A program made the position numbers and the translations under genes. 43,190 bases of DNA from positions 1 through 43,190 of the forward strand of contig NZ_BCYX01000034.1 of the NCBI RefSeq assembly GCF_001598415.1. The letters run 5' to 3'. The stretch is from Sphingomonas mali NBRC 15500. Its GTDB lineage: Bacteria > Pseudomonadota > Alphaproteobacteria > Sphingomonadales > Sphingomonadaceae. This document shows, one piece after another, positions 1-7,493 of this stretch (the stretch's first letter is position 1; each line of letters begins with the position of its first letter). The notes beneath the pieces were generated by a model, which searched no databases, had not been told where the DNA came from, and was given only the letters and a program-made list of their open reading frames with translations.

Positions 1-82
1 TTCTGCATCGCTCCGCTCCTCGTTCCTCGCCCTGCGCCAAAATCCGCTCCGTCACGGCGGGGCAAACCCACGCCATCACGCT

Positions 83-982
83 CTAGGCGCGAACCAGGGT
101 GCCGGCGCCGCGCCGCGTGAAGATTTCCAACAGCATGCCGTGCGGTACGCGGCCGTCCAGGATGACCGCCGCTTCGACCCCGGCCTCGACCGCGGCGACG
201 CAGGTATCGACCTTGGGGATCATGCCACCGGAGATGGTGCCGTCGTCCTTCAGCGCCTCGATCGCCGCGCCGTCGAGGTCGGTCTGGAGGTCGCCCGCCT
301 TGTTGAGCACGCCGGCGACGTCGGTCAGCAGGAAGAAGCGCGTCGCGCCCAGCGCGCCGGCGATCGCGCCCGCCATCGTATCGGCGTTGATATTGTACGT
401 TTCGCCATCCGCGCCCAGCGCGACCGGGGCAACGATCGGGATGAAGCCGTCGCGCGCCAGATTCTTGAGGATCGAGGGATCGACCTTCACCGGCTCGCCG
501 ACGAAGCCCAGGTCGACATGGCGCTCGATCCCCGAATTGCGGTCGGGTTCGGTGCGGGTGACCTTTTCGGCGATCACCAGATTGGCGTCTTTTCCCGAAA
601 TGCCGACCGCGCGGCCGCCGAGAGCCGCGATCCAGCCGACGATCTCCTTGTTGATCTTGCCGGCCAGGACCATCTCGGCGACCTCGGCGGTGGCGGCATC
701 GGTGACGCGCAGGCCGCCGATGAATTCCGATTCGACCCCCAGCCGCTTGAGCATGGCGCCGATCTGCGGGCCGCCGCCATGGACGACGACCGGGTTGATG
801 CCGACCGCCTTCAACAGCACCACATCCTCGGCGAAATCGCGCTGCGCCTCGGGATCGCCCATGGCGTGGCCGCCATATTTGATGACGAAGGTCTGGCCCG
901 CATAACGCTGCATGTACGGCAGCGCCTCGACGAGCGTTTCGGCCTTGGCGAGCAATTGGGGCGAGGGGGTGTGATCGGTCAT
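83..982 (-). CDS. argB: Acetylglutamate kinase
   Basis: Phosphorylates N-acetyl-L-glutamate with ATP, the second step of arginine synthesis, in the cytoplasm. The 299-residue product has the amino-acid kinase fold landmarks: Lys35 in a VIKYGGHAM motif, the glycine-rich VVVHGGGPQIG loop (about 65-75) and GGMIPKVD (252-259) near the C-terminus. An N-terminal segment of about 28 residues before the first strand matches the helix that, in known family members, builds the arginine-sensitive hexamer, so feedback inhibition by arginine is likely (inference). The ATG at 982 has an AAAGGG about 8 nt upstream. The length is normal for the family. The next gene upstream on this strand (yhhQ-like) is separated by a palindromic repeat, so co-transcription is uncertain. 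Confidence 0.97.
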   Translation of the reverse strand: MTDHTPSPQLLAKAETLVEALPYMQRYAGQTFVIKYGGHAMGDPEAQRDFAEDVVLLKAVGINPVVVHGGGPQIGAMLKRLGVESEFIGGLRVTDAATAEVAEMVLAGKINKEIVGWIAALGGRAVGISGKDANLVIAEKVTRTEPDRNSGIERHVDLGFVGEPVKVDPSILKNLARDGFIPIVAPVALGADGETYNINADTMAGAIAGALGATRFFLLTDVAGVLNKAGDLQTDLDGAAIEALKDDGTISGGMIPKVDTCVAAVEAGVEAAVILDGRVPHGMLLEIFTRRGAGTLVRA

Positions 983-1020
983 GGCGCGGCCCTTTAAGGC
1001 AACCAGCGAAGAACCCCAAC

Positions 1021-1088
1021 CCGTTCGTGCTGAGCTTGTCGAAGCATGTGTTCCACGACACGCCCTTCGACAGGCTCAGGGCGAACGG
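1021..1088. repeat. Palindromic intergenic repeat, family R1, copy a
   Basis: The left end reads CCGTTCGTGCTGAGC and continues TTGTCGAAGCA. The right end is the near-perfect reverse complement, ending GGCTCAGGGCGAACGG. The two ends flank a short variable centre. The same element occurs at 4573-4654 and 29822-29902. It looks like a REP-type or small MITE-like palindrome; no transposase is in the window. Confidence 0.85.
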
Positions 1089-1097
1089 AAGAGGAGT

Positions 1098-1751
1098 TCA
1101 AGCCCGATCCAGCCTTTTTCCCAACGCGACGAAGCCAGTGATCAGGAACGGCACCAGCACGATCGACAGCACGACCTTGGTCAGCATCTGGCCTTCCATC
1201 AGCTGGAGGATCGGGCGTTCGCCGTAAAAGGAGATGGTGATGAACAGCAACGTATCGATGATCTGGCTGATCACGCTCGCCACCATGCCGCGGAACCAGA
1301 CCAGTCGGCCCTTGCCTTCCTGGCCCTTGAGCTTGGAGAAGATGAAGACGTTGAGCGTCTGCGAGGTGCCGTAGGAGACGAAGCCTGCCAGCATCATCCG
1401 CACGCTTTGGCCGACAACGATCGGGAACGCGTCGATCGCCGGCGGATACATGCCCGGATCGTGCGGCAGTGCCAGCACGATCTGGATCAGCGCGGCCGAG
1501 GTGAACAGGGGCACGAAGCCGAGCCGGACCAGCATCGTCGCGGTCTTCTGCCCATGAATCTCGGCGACGGCACTCGACAGCACGACGAGCAGCAAGAAGC
1601 CGAATATCCCCGCCTCGACCGCGAGCGGCCCCAGCGCGACCTGTTTGACGCCCAGCACACCCGCCATGCAGACCATGCCGCCATAGAGGATCGAAAAGAC
1701 GAAGAGCGAGCGAGGTAGCTTTACCTCTTGGGCGGGAGCGGGTGTTTCCAT
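1098..1751 (-). CDS. yhhQ: Queuosine-precursor transporter (VUT/YhhQ family)
   Basis: A 217-residue integral membrane protein with about six hydrophobic segments. It has the family's characteristic segments: FGFLLLVVLSSAVAEIHGQ near residue 60, and a QIIDTLLFITISFYGE stretch near 165-180. Characterised members (E. coli YhhQ) import the queuosine precursors preQ0/preQ1. By family this is a precursor uptake protein of the inner membrane; the exact substrate here is inference. It is interesting that gluQ, which glutamylates queuosine at position 34 of tRNA-Asp, is also in this window at 9797. Start ATG at 1751; length is normal. Confidence 0.85.
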   Translation of the reverse strand: METPAPAQEVKLPRSLFVFSILYGGMVCMAGVLGVKQVALGPLAVEAGIFGFLLLVVLSSAVAEIHGQKTATMLVRLGFVPLFTSAALIQIVLALPHDPGMYPPAIDAFPIVVGQSVRMMLAGFVSYGTSQTLNVFIFSKLKGQEGKGRLVWFRGMVASVISQIIDTLLFITISFYGERPILQLMEGQMLTKVVLSIVLVPFLITGFVALGKRLDRA

Positions 1752-1787
1752 CGGCGCGACGCTAGCGCCAATTATGCCGAGGTCAAA

Positions 1788-1819
1788 CGGCCCGACCGAC
1801 AGGGGGATCGACCGGGCCG
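1788..1819 (-). terminator. Possible terminator after the 135-aa secreted protein
   Basis: CGGCCCG and CGGGCCG arms (1788-1794 and 1813-1819) bracket a 17-nt loop. On the minus strand the stem is followed by a short TTT. It lies just past the stop at 1830. The T-tract is weak, so confidence is low. Confidence 0.35.
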
Positions 1820-1829
1820 CCCCCGTGGG

Positions 1830-2237
1830 TCACTTCAACCGCTTGTTGCAGGCGCTCCAATATTGCGGCCAGGTCTGGCCGGGCGTGATCTTGCCGGCGG
1901 CCTTGTCGGCCTTCCACTGGTTGCCGCACTCGTGCTGACGAGACGCGGTCGCGGTCTGCGCCGCGCTGCGAGGACGCTTGGCGCCAGTCGGTGCGGCTGG
2001 CTTTTCGCCGCTAACCGCGGCGGGTCCGCTGGCGGCGGATTTGGGCAGCGAGGCGCGGCATTGCGCGAGGAACTGCATCCAGGTTTGTCCGGCAGGAAGC
2101 GTGCCGGCGGTCTTCGCTTCCCGGTATTTCGCGCCGCAAATCTTCATCGGATTGTCGGCCGCCAGCGCCGGAGCCGCCAGCACACCCAGGCCTGCAGCCG
2201 CGATCGCGGCCATCCCCGTCTTCAACATCATCGTCAT
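1830..2237 (-). CDS. Small secreted cysteine protein, paralogue 1
   Basis: I do not recognise a named family. The 135-residue product starts with a clear signal peptide (hydrophobic to about residue 26, ending APALA-AD). The mature part has two related halves: residues 33-64 (CGAKYREAK, LPAGQTW, LAQCRASL) and 104-134 (CGNQWKADK, TPGQTWPQYWSACNKRL). Each half has a cysteine, a basic-rich helix, a GQTW box and a second cysteine, which suggests an internal duplication with one disulfide per half (inference). A Pro/Ala-rich linker joins the halves. ATG at 2237 has a GGAAGGA ribosome site upstream. The gene next door (2537-2992) is a paralogue with the same plan. Likely periplasmic; function unknown. 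Confidence 0.8.
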   Translation of the reverse strand: MTMMLKTGMAAIAAAGLGVLAAPALAADNPMKICGAKYREAKTAGTLPAGQTWMQFLAQCRASLPKSAASGPAAVSGEKPAAPTGAKRPRSAAQTATASRQHECGNQWKADKAAGKITPGQTWPQYWSACNKRLK

Positions 2238-2491
2238 CCCACATCCTTCCTCTGCGGCTTGCTCGCCGCCGGCGGTGGCCGACCGGAGGATACCGGCGGC
2301 CGTGGGATAGGAGATACCGCACTCGGTGCGTCCGAGTCCGCGATTGCCTCCAAAATCGATCAATTTGTTCGGCATTCGTTCCCGGCCGGTGTCGTGAACC
2401 GAGATGTGCATTGTCGGGGGTGTCCAGGAGACGAAAATGGCGTGGCGGGCTTTCTGCAGGGCGCCAGAACCAAGCGCGCAGACAACCCGCG

Positions 2492-2525
2492 ATAAAACAG
2501 CCCGGCCGGTTGCCGCCGGCCGGGC
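2492..2525 (-). terminator. Rho-independent terminator after paralogue 2
   Basis: Perfect 10-bp GCCCGGCCGG/CCGGCCGGGC stem with a 6-nt loop. On the minus strand it is followed by TGTTTTA. It lies 12 nt past the stop of the gene at 2537, so it should separate that gene from the paralogue downstream. Confidence 0.75.
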
Positions 2526-2536
2526 GCTTGGAGCCG

Positions 2537-2992
2537 CTATTTCATACGCTTGTTGCACGCGCTCCAATATTGCGGCCAGGTCTGACCGGCGGGAAGCTTG
2601 CCGGCGGCTTTGTCGGCGCGATATTGCGCGCCGCACTGACGTTCGCGGGCATACATGGCGGCCTGCGCGGGGCTCGGCTGGCCCGGGGTCTTGGGCGGCT
2701 TGGCGACAGCGACGCGCGCGGCCGGTTTCGCCGCGACGGCCGGCTTCACCGCGGCGGCGACCACGGGCTTGGCCGGCGTCGTCACCGCTGCGGGCTTGGG
2801 CAGCGAGGCGCGGCATTGCGCCAGATACTGGTTCCAGGTCTGGCCTGCGGGCAAGGTTTTGGCGGTCTTGGCGGCCTGATACTTGGCGCCGCAGACCTTC
2901 ATCGCATTATCTGCTGCAAATGCCGGAGCGGCGGTGCCGATCCCAGCCAGCATCGCCGCGGCCACCGCCAACTTCATGATATGATGAGTCAT
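2537..2992 (-). CDS. Small secreted cysteine protein, paralogue 2
   Basis: A 151-residue paralogue of the protein at 1830-2237, in the same orientation. It has a signal peptide ending near residue 26 (APAFA-AD), then a first half (CGAKYQAAK, LPAGQTW, LAQCRASLPK) and a second half (CGAQYRADK, LPAGQTWPQYWSACNKR). The linker between halves is longer and Ala/Pro/Val/Lys-rich (AAVKPAVAAKPAAR), as in proteins that must span a distance or bind anionic surfaces (inference). ATG at 2992 has GAGGGAG 8 nt upstream; a second in-frame ATG lies at 2977. A 298-bp gap with a strong terminator separates it from paralogue 1, so each is probably expressed on its own. Function unknown. Confidence 0.8.
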   Translation of the reverse strand: MTHHIMKLAVAAAMLAGIGTAAPAFAADNAMKVCGAKYQAAKTAKTLPAGQTWNQYLAQCRASLPKPAAVTTPAKPVVAAAVKPAVAAKPAARVAVAKPPKTPGQPSPAQAAMYARERQCGAQYRADKAAGKLPAGQTWPQYWSACNKRMK

Positions 2993-3246
2993 CGTCCATG
3001 CTCCCTCGCAGGCGCCCACAGCCACGCGGCCCCGGGCTGCCGATCTTATAGGGCGTGATCCCGCGAACATGAACGCCAGATGACTGGATTTTAGCATCGG
3101 AGGCCTGCTCGATGGAGGCGTCGGCCAAGGGGCTGTCCTAGTCCGATTTTTGCCGTCATAGTCGCGGCAAATCTAACGATCACGCGACCGCGCCCGGCAC
3201 CGAAAAGGCGTTGCGCGCGAGCGAGTTGAGTGGGGGCTTACCAAGA

Positions 3247-4524
3247 ATGCAACGTTTCCTGATCGGCATTGCCGGCATCGCCGTGATTCTCGGGATCGCG
3301 CTGCTGCTGTCGAGCAATCGGCGCGCCATCCGCTTGCGCGTCGTCGGCGCGGCATTCGCGCTGCAGGTCGCGATGGCCGTGCTGGTGTTGTATACAACGA
3401 CGGGCAAGCTGGTGATCGGCAAGATGGCTGAAGGCGTCTCCGCGCTGCTGGGCTACGCCGGAGAAGGGACCAAGCTGATCTTCGGCGCGCTGGCGACCGA
3501 TCCCAAGTTCGGCAATTCGTTCGCGATGGGCGCGTTGCCGGTGATCATCTTCTTCGCGGCGCTCGTAGCGGTGCTTTATCATATCGGCCTGATGCAGTTG
3601 ATCGTGCGCTGGGTCGGCGGCGCGATCGAGAAGATCGTTGGGGTCAGCAAGGTCGAATCCCTGTGCGCGGCGGCCAACATCTTCGTCGGCCAGTCGGAAG
3701 CGCCGCTGGTGATCCGGCCATATCTCGCCAGCCTGACGCCCTCCCAATTGTTCACGGTGATGTCGGTGGGCATGGCCGGCGTCGCCGGAACGATCCTCGC
3801 AGCCTACGCGCTGCTGCTAGGACCGACCTCGCTGCCGTATCTGCTCGCCGCCTCGTTCATGTCGGCGCCTGGCGGATTGCTGATGGCGAAGATCATCATG
3901 CCCGACGTGATCGTCCCGGCGGGTGAACTGCCGCTCGAGGACGGCAAATCGGTGCTCGCGCACGAGGATCAGGCGATCAGGCTGGCCGAGGGGCATCCCG
4001 AGGAAGAGCGGGCCGCGAACGTCATCATGGCGGCCGCTTCGGGAGCGCAGACCGGCGTCAAGATCGCGGTCGCCGTGGCGGCGATGGTGCTGGCGTTCGT
4101 GTCGCTGGTCGCACTCGCCAATGGCATCCTCGGCGGGATCGGGGGCTGGTTCGGCCATCCCGAGCTCAGCTTCCAGTTGATCGTCGGCTATGTCTTCGCG
4201 CCGGTCATGTATCTGCTCAACATCCCGTGGAACGAAACGGGCGCCGCCGGGCAGCTGTTCGGTCAGAAGATCGTGCTCAACGAATTCGTCGCGTTCATCG
4301 ACCTCGGCCAGATGAAGAACCTGTCGCCGCACACGACGGCGGTGGTCACGTTCGCACTGTGCGGCTTCGCCAATTTCTCATCGATCGCGATCCAGATGGC
4401 CTCGACCGGCAGCCTCGCGCCCAACCAGCGGCCGATGATCGCCAAGCTCGGCCTGCGCGCGCTGGCGGCGGGCAGCCTGGCGAACTTGATGTCGGCGGCG
4501 CTGGCGGGATTGCTGATACCGTAA
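3247..4524 (+). CDS. nupC: Concentrative nucleoside transporter (NupC/CNT family)
   Basis: A 425-residue inner-membrane protein that imports nucleosides driven by a cation gradient. The CNT landmarks are present: a GLMQLIVRWVGG segment, the conserved AANIFVGQSEAPLVIRPYL region (substrate site, GQSEAPL), and a C-terminal ETGAAGQLFGQK / LCGFANFSSIAIQ region. ATG at 3247 has GGGGG about 10 nt upstream; a TTG at 3211 would add 12 residues that do not look like the family N-terminus. It is transcribed away from the preceding minus-strand gene, and the 254-bp gap must hold both promoters, although I see no convincing -35/-10 pair. Substrate specificity cannot be read from sequence. Confidence 0.93.
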   Translation: MQRFLIGIAGIAVILGIALLLSSNRRAIRLRVVGAAFALQVAMAVLVLYTTTGKLVIGKMAEGVSALLGYAGEGTKLIFGALATDPKFGNSFAMGALPVIIFFAALVAVLYHIGLMQLIVRWVGGAIEKIVGVSKVESLCAAANIFVGQSEAPLVIRPYLASLTPSQLFTVMSVGMAGVAGTILAAYALLLGPTSLPYLLAASFMSAPGGLLMAKIIMPDVIVPAGELPLEDGKSVLAHEDQAIRLAEGHPEEERAANVIMAAASGAQTGVKIAVAVAAMVLAFVSLVALANGILGGIGGWFGHPELSFQLIVGYVFAPVMYLLNIPWNETGAAGQLFGQKIVLNEFVAFIDLGQMKNLSPHTTAVVTFALCGFANFSSIAIQMASTGSLAPNQRPMIAKLGLRALAAGSLANLMSAALAGLLIP

Positions 4525-4572
4525 GTTGGCCGTCGCGTTTCGGGCCCGGATTAGCGGCGGCTTGGACTCCCT

Positions 4573-4654
4573 CCGTTCGTGCTGAGCCTGTCGAAGCACG
4601 ATGGCTCGGACTCGCGCGCAACCAGGTGCCCTTCGACAAGCTCAGGGCGAACGG
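4573..4654. repeat. Palindromic intergenic repeat, family R1, copy b
   Basis: The ends CCGTTCGTGCTGAGCC and GCTCAGGGCGAACGG are inverted copies of each other, with TGTCGAAGCA and CCCTTCGACAA next inward. It lies between two convergent genes (nupC and the dehydrogenase). Same family as 1021-1088. Confidence 0.85.
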
Positions 4655-4690
4655 GATAAAACACGTGCGCAGTGGCGCCGTACGTCGCGC

Positions 4691-5560
4691 TCACCGCGTC
4701 GGCACCGGCTCCGCGCCCGAATAATCGTAGAAGCCCCGGCCGGTCTTGCGGCCGTACCAGCCGGCTTCGACATATTTGACCAGCAACGGCGCCGGGCGGA
4801 ACTTGGGGTCGCCGGTGCCTTCGAACAGCACGCGAGTGATCTCCAGACAGGTGTCGAGCCCGATGAAATCGGCCAAGGTCAGCGGCCCCATCGGGTGGTT
4901 GAGCCCAAGCTGGCAGGCGAGGTCGATGTCGCGGATCGTGGCGACGCCTTCGCCGAGCGCGAAGCACGCCTCATTGAGCATCGGCATCAGGATGCGGTTG
5001 ACGATGAAGCCCGGCGCGTCGTTGGCGCGTACCACCTGCTTGCCGAGCGCGGCGGCATAGGTCTCGATCAAGGTCACGGTGTCGTCGCTGGTGGCGAGGC
5101 CGCGGATGATCTCGATCAGCCCCATGACCGGGACCGGATTGAAGAAGTGCACCCCGATGAAGCGCTTGGGATCGGGCGTCGCCTGGGCGAGCCGGGTGAT
5201 GGGGATCGACGAGGTGTTCGATGCCAGTACCGCATGCGCACCCAGTACCTTGCCGACTTCGGCAAAGATCGCGCGCTTGATCTCCTCGCGTTCGGTCGCC
5301 GCTTCGATGATCAGGCCGCATTTGCCCATCGCCGACGGGCCTTCGATCGCGTCGATCCGCGCGAGCGTCTGATCGGCGACCTCCGCGGTGATCTTCTCTT
5401 TCGACACTGCCCGCGCCAGTTGTGCCGCGATGCCCGCCTTGCCGGCATCGGCGCGTTCCTTGGTCACGTCGGCGAGCAGCACGTGATAGCCCGCCTGCGC
5501 CGACACCTGCGCGATGCCCGCGCCCATCTGTCCTGCCCCGATCACGCCGACGCTCTGCAT
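4691..5560 (-). CDS. 3-hydroxybutyryl-CoA dehydrogenase
   Basis: NAD(P)-dependent oxidation of 3-hydroxyacyl-CoA (or the reverse reduction of acetoacetyl-CoA), in beta-oxidation or short-chain acyl-CoA metabolism. The 289-residue protein begins with the Rossmann motif VGVIGAGQMGAGIA. It carries SNTSSIPI (about 110-120), the catalytic-His region GVHFFNPVPVMGLIEI, and the C-terminal domain with PGFIVNRIL and NHPMGPL. The start is the ATG at 5560 with GAGGAAG 6 nt upstream; five extra codons to 5575 lack such a site. It is a stand-alone single-function enzyme, not fused to an enoyl-CoA hydratase. Confidence 0.93.
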   Translation of the reverse strand: MQSVGVIGAGQMGAGIAQVSAQAGYHVLLADVTKERADAGKAGIAAQLARAVSKEKITAEVADQTLARIDAIEGPSAMGKCGLIIEAATEREEIKRAIFAEVGKVLGAHAVLASNTSSIPITRLAQATPDPKRFIGVHFFNPVPVMGLIEIIRGLATSDDTVTLIETYAAALGKQVVRANDAPGFIVNRILMPMLNEACFALGEGVATIRDIDLACQLGLNHPMGPLTLADFIGLDTCLEITRVLFEGTGDPKFRPAPLLVKYVEAGWYGRKTGRGFYDYSGAEPVPTR

Positions 5561-5640
5561 GTCACTTCCTCGCAAATAGGTTCGCGGCGAATGCCGATAC
5601 GGTTCGCCCTAGCCACAGCGGCGCGCGCGCGGCAACCCGG

Positions 5641-6414
5641 TCAGTCGATCCGGCGGCAATCGTAAGCGCGAGTCACATAGGGAAAGTGGACCTTGTGCTT
5701 GCCGGCCAGTTCGGGCGTCGCGTCGATCATCGCGCGAACCTCATCGACCAGTGAGGCGCGGCGATCGACGGGCAAAGCGGCGATGAAGCTGGTCGACAGC
5801 GTGCGGCCGATGATGACCTCTTCGGGCGTGCCGACATGGTCGTATCGCATCGCCGTCTCATGGAGCGGCGTGAAGCCGGGCGCGGGGAATACGCCGCGCC
5901 ACGCCTGCGACTTCTGGCGCGGGGCATCGTCCTGATAGCGATCGGTGATCTCCGACAATCGGCGCACCCAGGGCACGTCATTATCGCGCACGTTCCAGAT
6001 TAGGCCGAGCGTCCCGCCCGGACGAAGCACGCGGCGGAATTCGGCGAGCACTTGCGGGGTAGCGAACCAGTGGAAGGCGGTGGCGCAGATCACGGCGTCG
6101 ACCGAACCGGCAGCGAGCGGCAATGCCTCGGCGGTGGCGATGGCGGTCGCCACGTCCGGGAGTGTCGACGCCAAATGGACCAGCATCTCCGCCACCGGAT
6201 CGGTGGCGAGGACTTTGGCGCCGGTCTCGAGCAGCAGGCGCGTGAACAACCCGGTCCCCGCGCCGACTTCCACCACGCGGCTGTCCGGTCCGATTTCCAA
6301 TCGGTCGCGGAGCCAGTCTAGCGCCTCGGCCGGATAGGCCGGTCGGCTTGCGGCATAGATATCGGCGCCGTCCGCGAATCCAGTCGCGGCGGCGCGATGC
6401 ACGCCTGCCGTCAC
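5641..6414 (-). CDS. Class I SAM-dependent methyltransferase in the ergothioneine operon
   Basis: A 257-residue cytoplasmic methyltransferase. Motif I is VVEVGAGTGLFTRLL (about 47-61), then an acidic motif II at ATDPVAEML, motif post-I ICATAFHWF, and an RRVLRPGG stretch (about 125-132) typical of the UbiE/Methyltransf_11 group. The GTG start at 6414 overlaps the egtD stop (GTGA), so it is translationally coupled to egtD. That ties it to the operon, but the substrate is unknown. EgtD alone trimethylates histidine, so a second methyltransferase is not needed for ergothioneine. It could be a general metabolic methyltransferase carried along by read-through. No close relative with a known role is recognisable. 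Confidence 0.85.
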   Translation of the reverse strand: MTAGVHRAAATGFADGADIYAASRPAYPAEALDWLRDRLEIGPDSRVVEVGAGTGLFTRLLLETGAKVLATDPVAEMLVHLASTLPDVATAIATAEALPLAAGSVDAVICATAFHWFATPQVLAEFRRVLRPGGTLGLIWNVRDNDVPWVRRLSEITDRYQDDAPRQKSQAWRGVFPAPGFTPLHETAMRYDHVGTPEEVIIGRTLSTSFIAALPVDRRASLVDEVRAMIDATPELAGKHKVHFPYVTRAYDCRRID

Positions 6415-7388
6415 GGCGCGGGGCGCGGCGCCTGGGCCTCGGCGAGGTAAAGCGCGAACTGGTCGTCGGGATCGGTCCACTCGGCGATCGGGGTCCAGCC
6501 GCCCGATCGCAGCAGCAGACGGGCATCGCGCGGTCCGTATTTGTGGCTGTTCTCCGTGTGGATCGTCTCGCCTGCCGCCATCTCGAACGGGCGGTCCTCT
6601 ACCGTGAACCGCACATCGCGCACGGCTTCGAGATGCATTTCGATGCGCGCGCGATCGTCGTTCCAGATCGCACGGTGGCGGAATGCCTCGATCGGGATCG
6701 TCCCATCGAGCTCGCGATTGACCCGTTCGAGCAGGTTGAGGTTGAACTGTGCGGTGACGCCGGCAGCGTCGTCGTAAGCGCGTTCGAGCACGCCCACGTC
6801 CTTGATCCGGTCCATCCCGATCAGCAGCATCGCGCCCTGGCCGAGCGAGGCGCGCATCGCACGCAGCAGGTCGGTCGACGACAAGGGTATCATGTTGCCG
6901 ATCGTCGATCCGGGAAAGAAGCCCAGCTTGGGCGCCGCGCGGACTTGTTGCGGCAACGCGATCGGTTTGAGGAAATCGGCCTCGACCGGGAAAACCGGCA
7001 GACCGGGGAACCGCTCGGACAGGGCGCGCGAGGATTCGCGCAGGAAATCGCCCGAAATGTCGATCGGCACATAAGCGGACGGATCCAGCGCCTGGAGGAC
7101 GATCGGCGTCTTGGTCGACGATCCCGATCCGAATTCGACTACGGCCCGGCCCGGCCCGACACGCTCGGCTATCTCTTCTGCGACCGAACGCAGCAAAGCG
7201 GTCTCGGTTCGCGTCGGATAATATTCGGGCAATTCGGTGATGGCCTCGAACAATTCGGAGCCGCGATGGTCGTAGAACCACCGAGCCGGAATCGCACGCG
7301 GCCGTCGTGCCAGCCCGTCGATCACGTCCGCGCGGAAGGCGGGGTCCGCGAAACTTCGAGTGCCGTCCTCGATCTCTTGCTTGAGCAT
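6411..7388 (-). CDS. egtD: L-histidine N-alpha-methyltransferase EgtD
   Basis: Makes hercynine by three SAM-dependent methylations of the histidine alpha-amino group, the first step of ergothioneine synthesis. The 325-residue protein has the family signature YYPTRTE (56-62), a SAM loop VVEFGSGSSTKT (83-94), FFPGSTIGN, and a C-terminal HTENSHKY that contributes to histidine binding in characterised EgtD. ATG at 7388 has AAAGGA about 8 nt upstream. It follows egtB on the same strand across a 105-bp gap holding a long hairpin, and overlaps the next gene by 4 nt. Confidence 0.96.
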   Translation of the reverse strand: MLKQEIEDGTRSFADPAFRADVIDGLARRPRAIPARWFYDHRGSELFEAITELPEYYPTRTETALLRSVAEEIAERVGPGRAVVEFGSGSSTKTPIVLQALDPSAYVPIDISGDFLRESSRALSERFPGLPVFPVEADFLKPIALPQQVRAAPKLGFFPGSTIGNMIPLSSTDLLRAMRASLGQGAMLLIGMDRIKDVGVLERAYDDAAGVTAQFNLNLLERVNRELDGTIPIEAFRHRAIWNDDRARIEMHLEAVRDVRFTVEDRPFEMAAGETIHTENSHKYGPRDARLLLRSGGWTPIAEWTDPDDQFALYLAEAQAPRPAP

Positions 7389-7411
7389 CAGATATCCTTT
7401 GTGAGGCGGTA

Positions 7412-7481
7412 CCGGCCCGCTCCCCCACCCGGCCTCCCATATGAGACTGCCGTTGGGAGGCCGGGTGGGGGAGCGGGCTGG
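7412..7481. repeat. 28-bp stem inverted repeat between egtB and egtD
   Basis: The arm inside is CCCGCTCCCCCACCC then GGCCTCCCA. It pairs perfectly over 24 bp with the downstream arm around a 14-nt loop (TATGAGACTGCCGT), and extends to 28 bp with one G-T pair. No T-tract follows on either strand, so it is not a standard terminator. As RNA it would form a very stable hairpin between egtB and egtD that could protect the upstream message or reduce read-through. It may also be an intergenic repeat unit. Confidence 0.85.
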
Positions 7482-7493
7482 CGCCGTGACAAA

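Noticed and set aside
1..82. Possible beginning of a minus-strand reading frame (ATG near 74) downstream of argB
   Set aside because: Only about 25 codons before the window edge, with a GEERGAERC-type sequence that looks like intergenic repeat. I see nothing else in this stretch.
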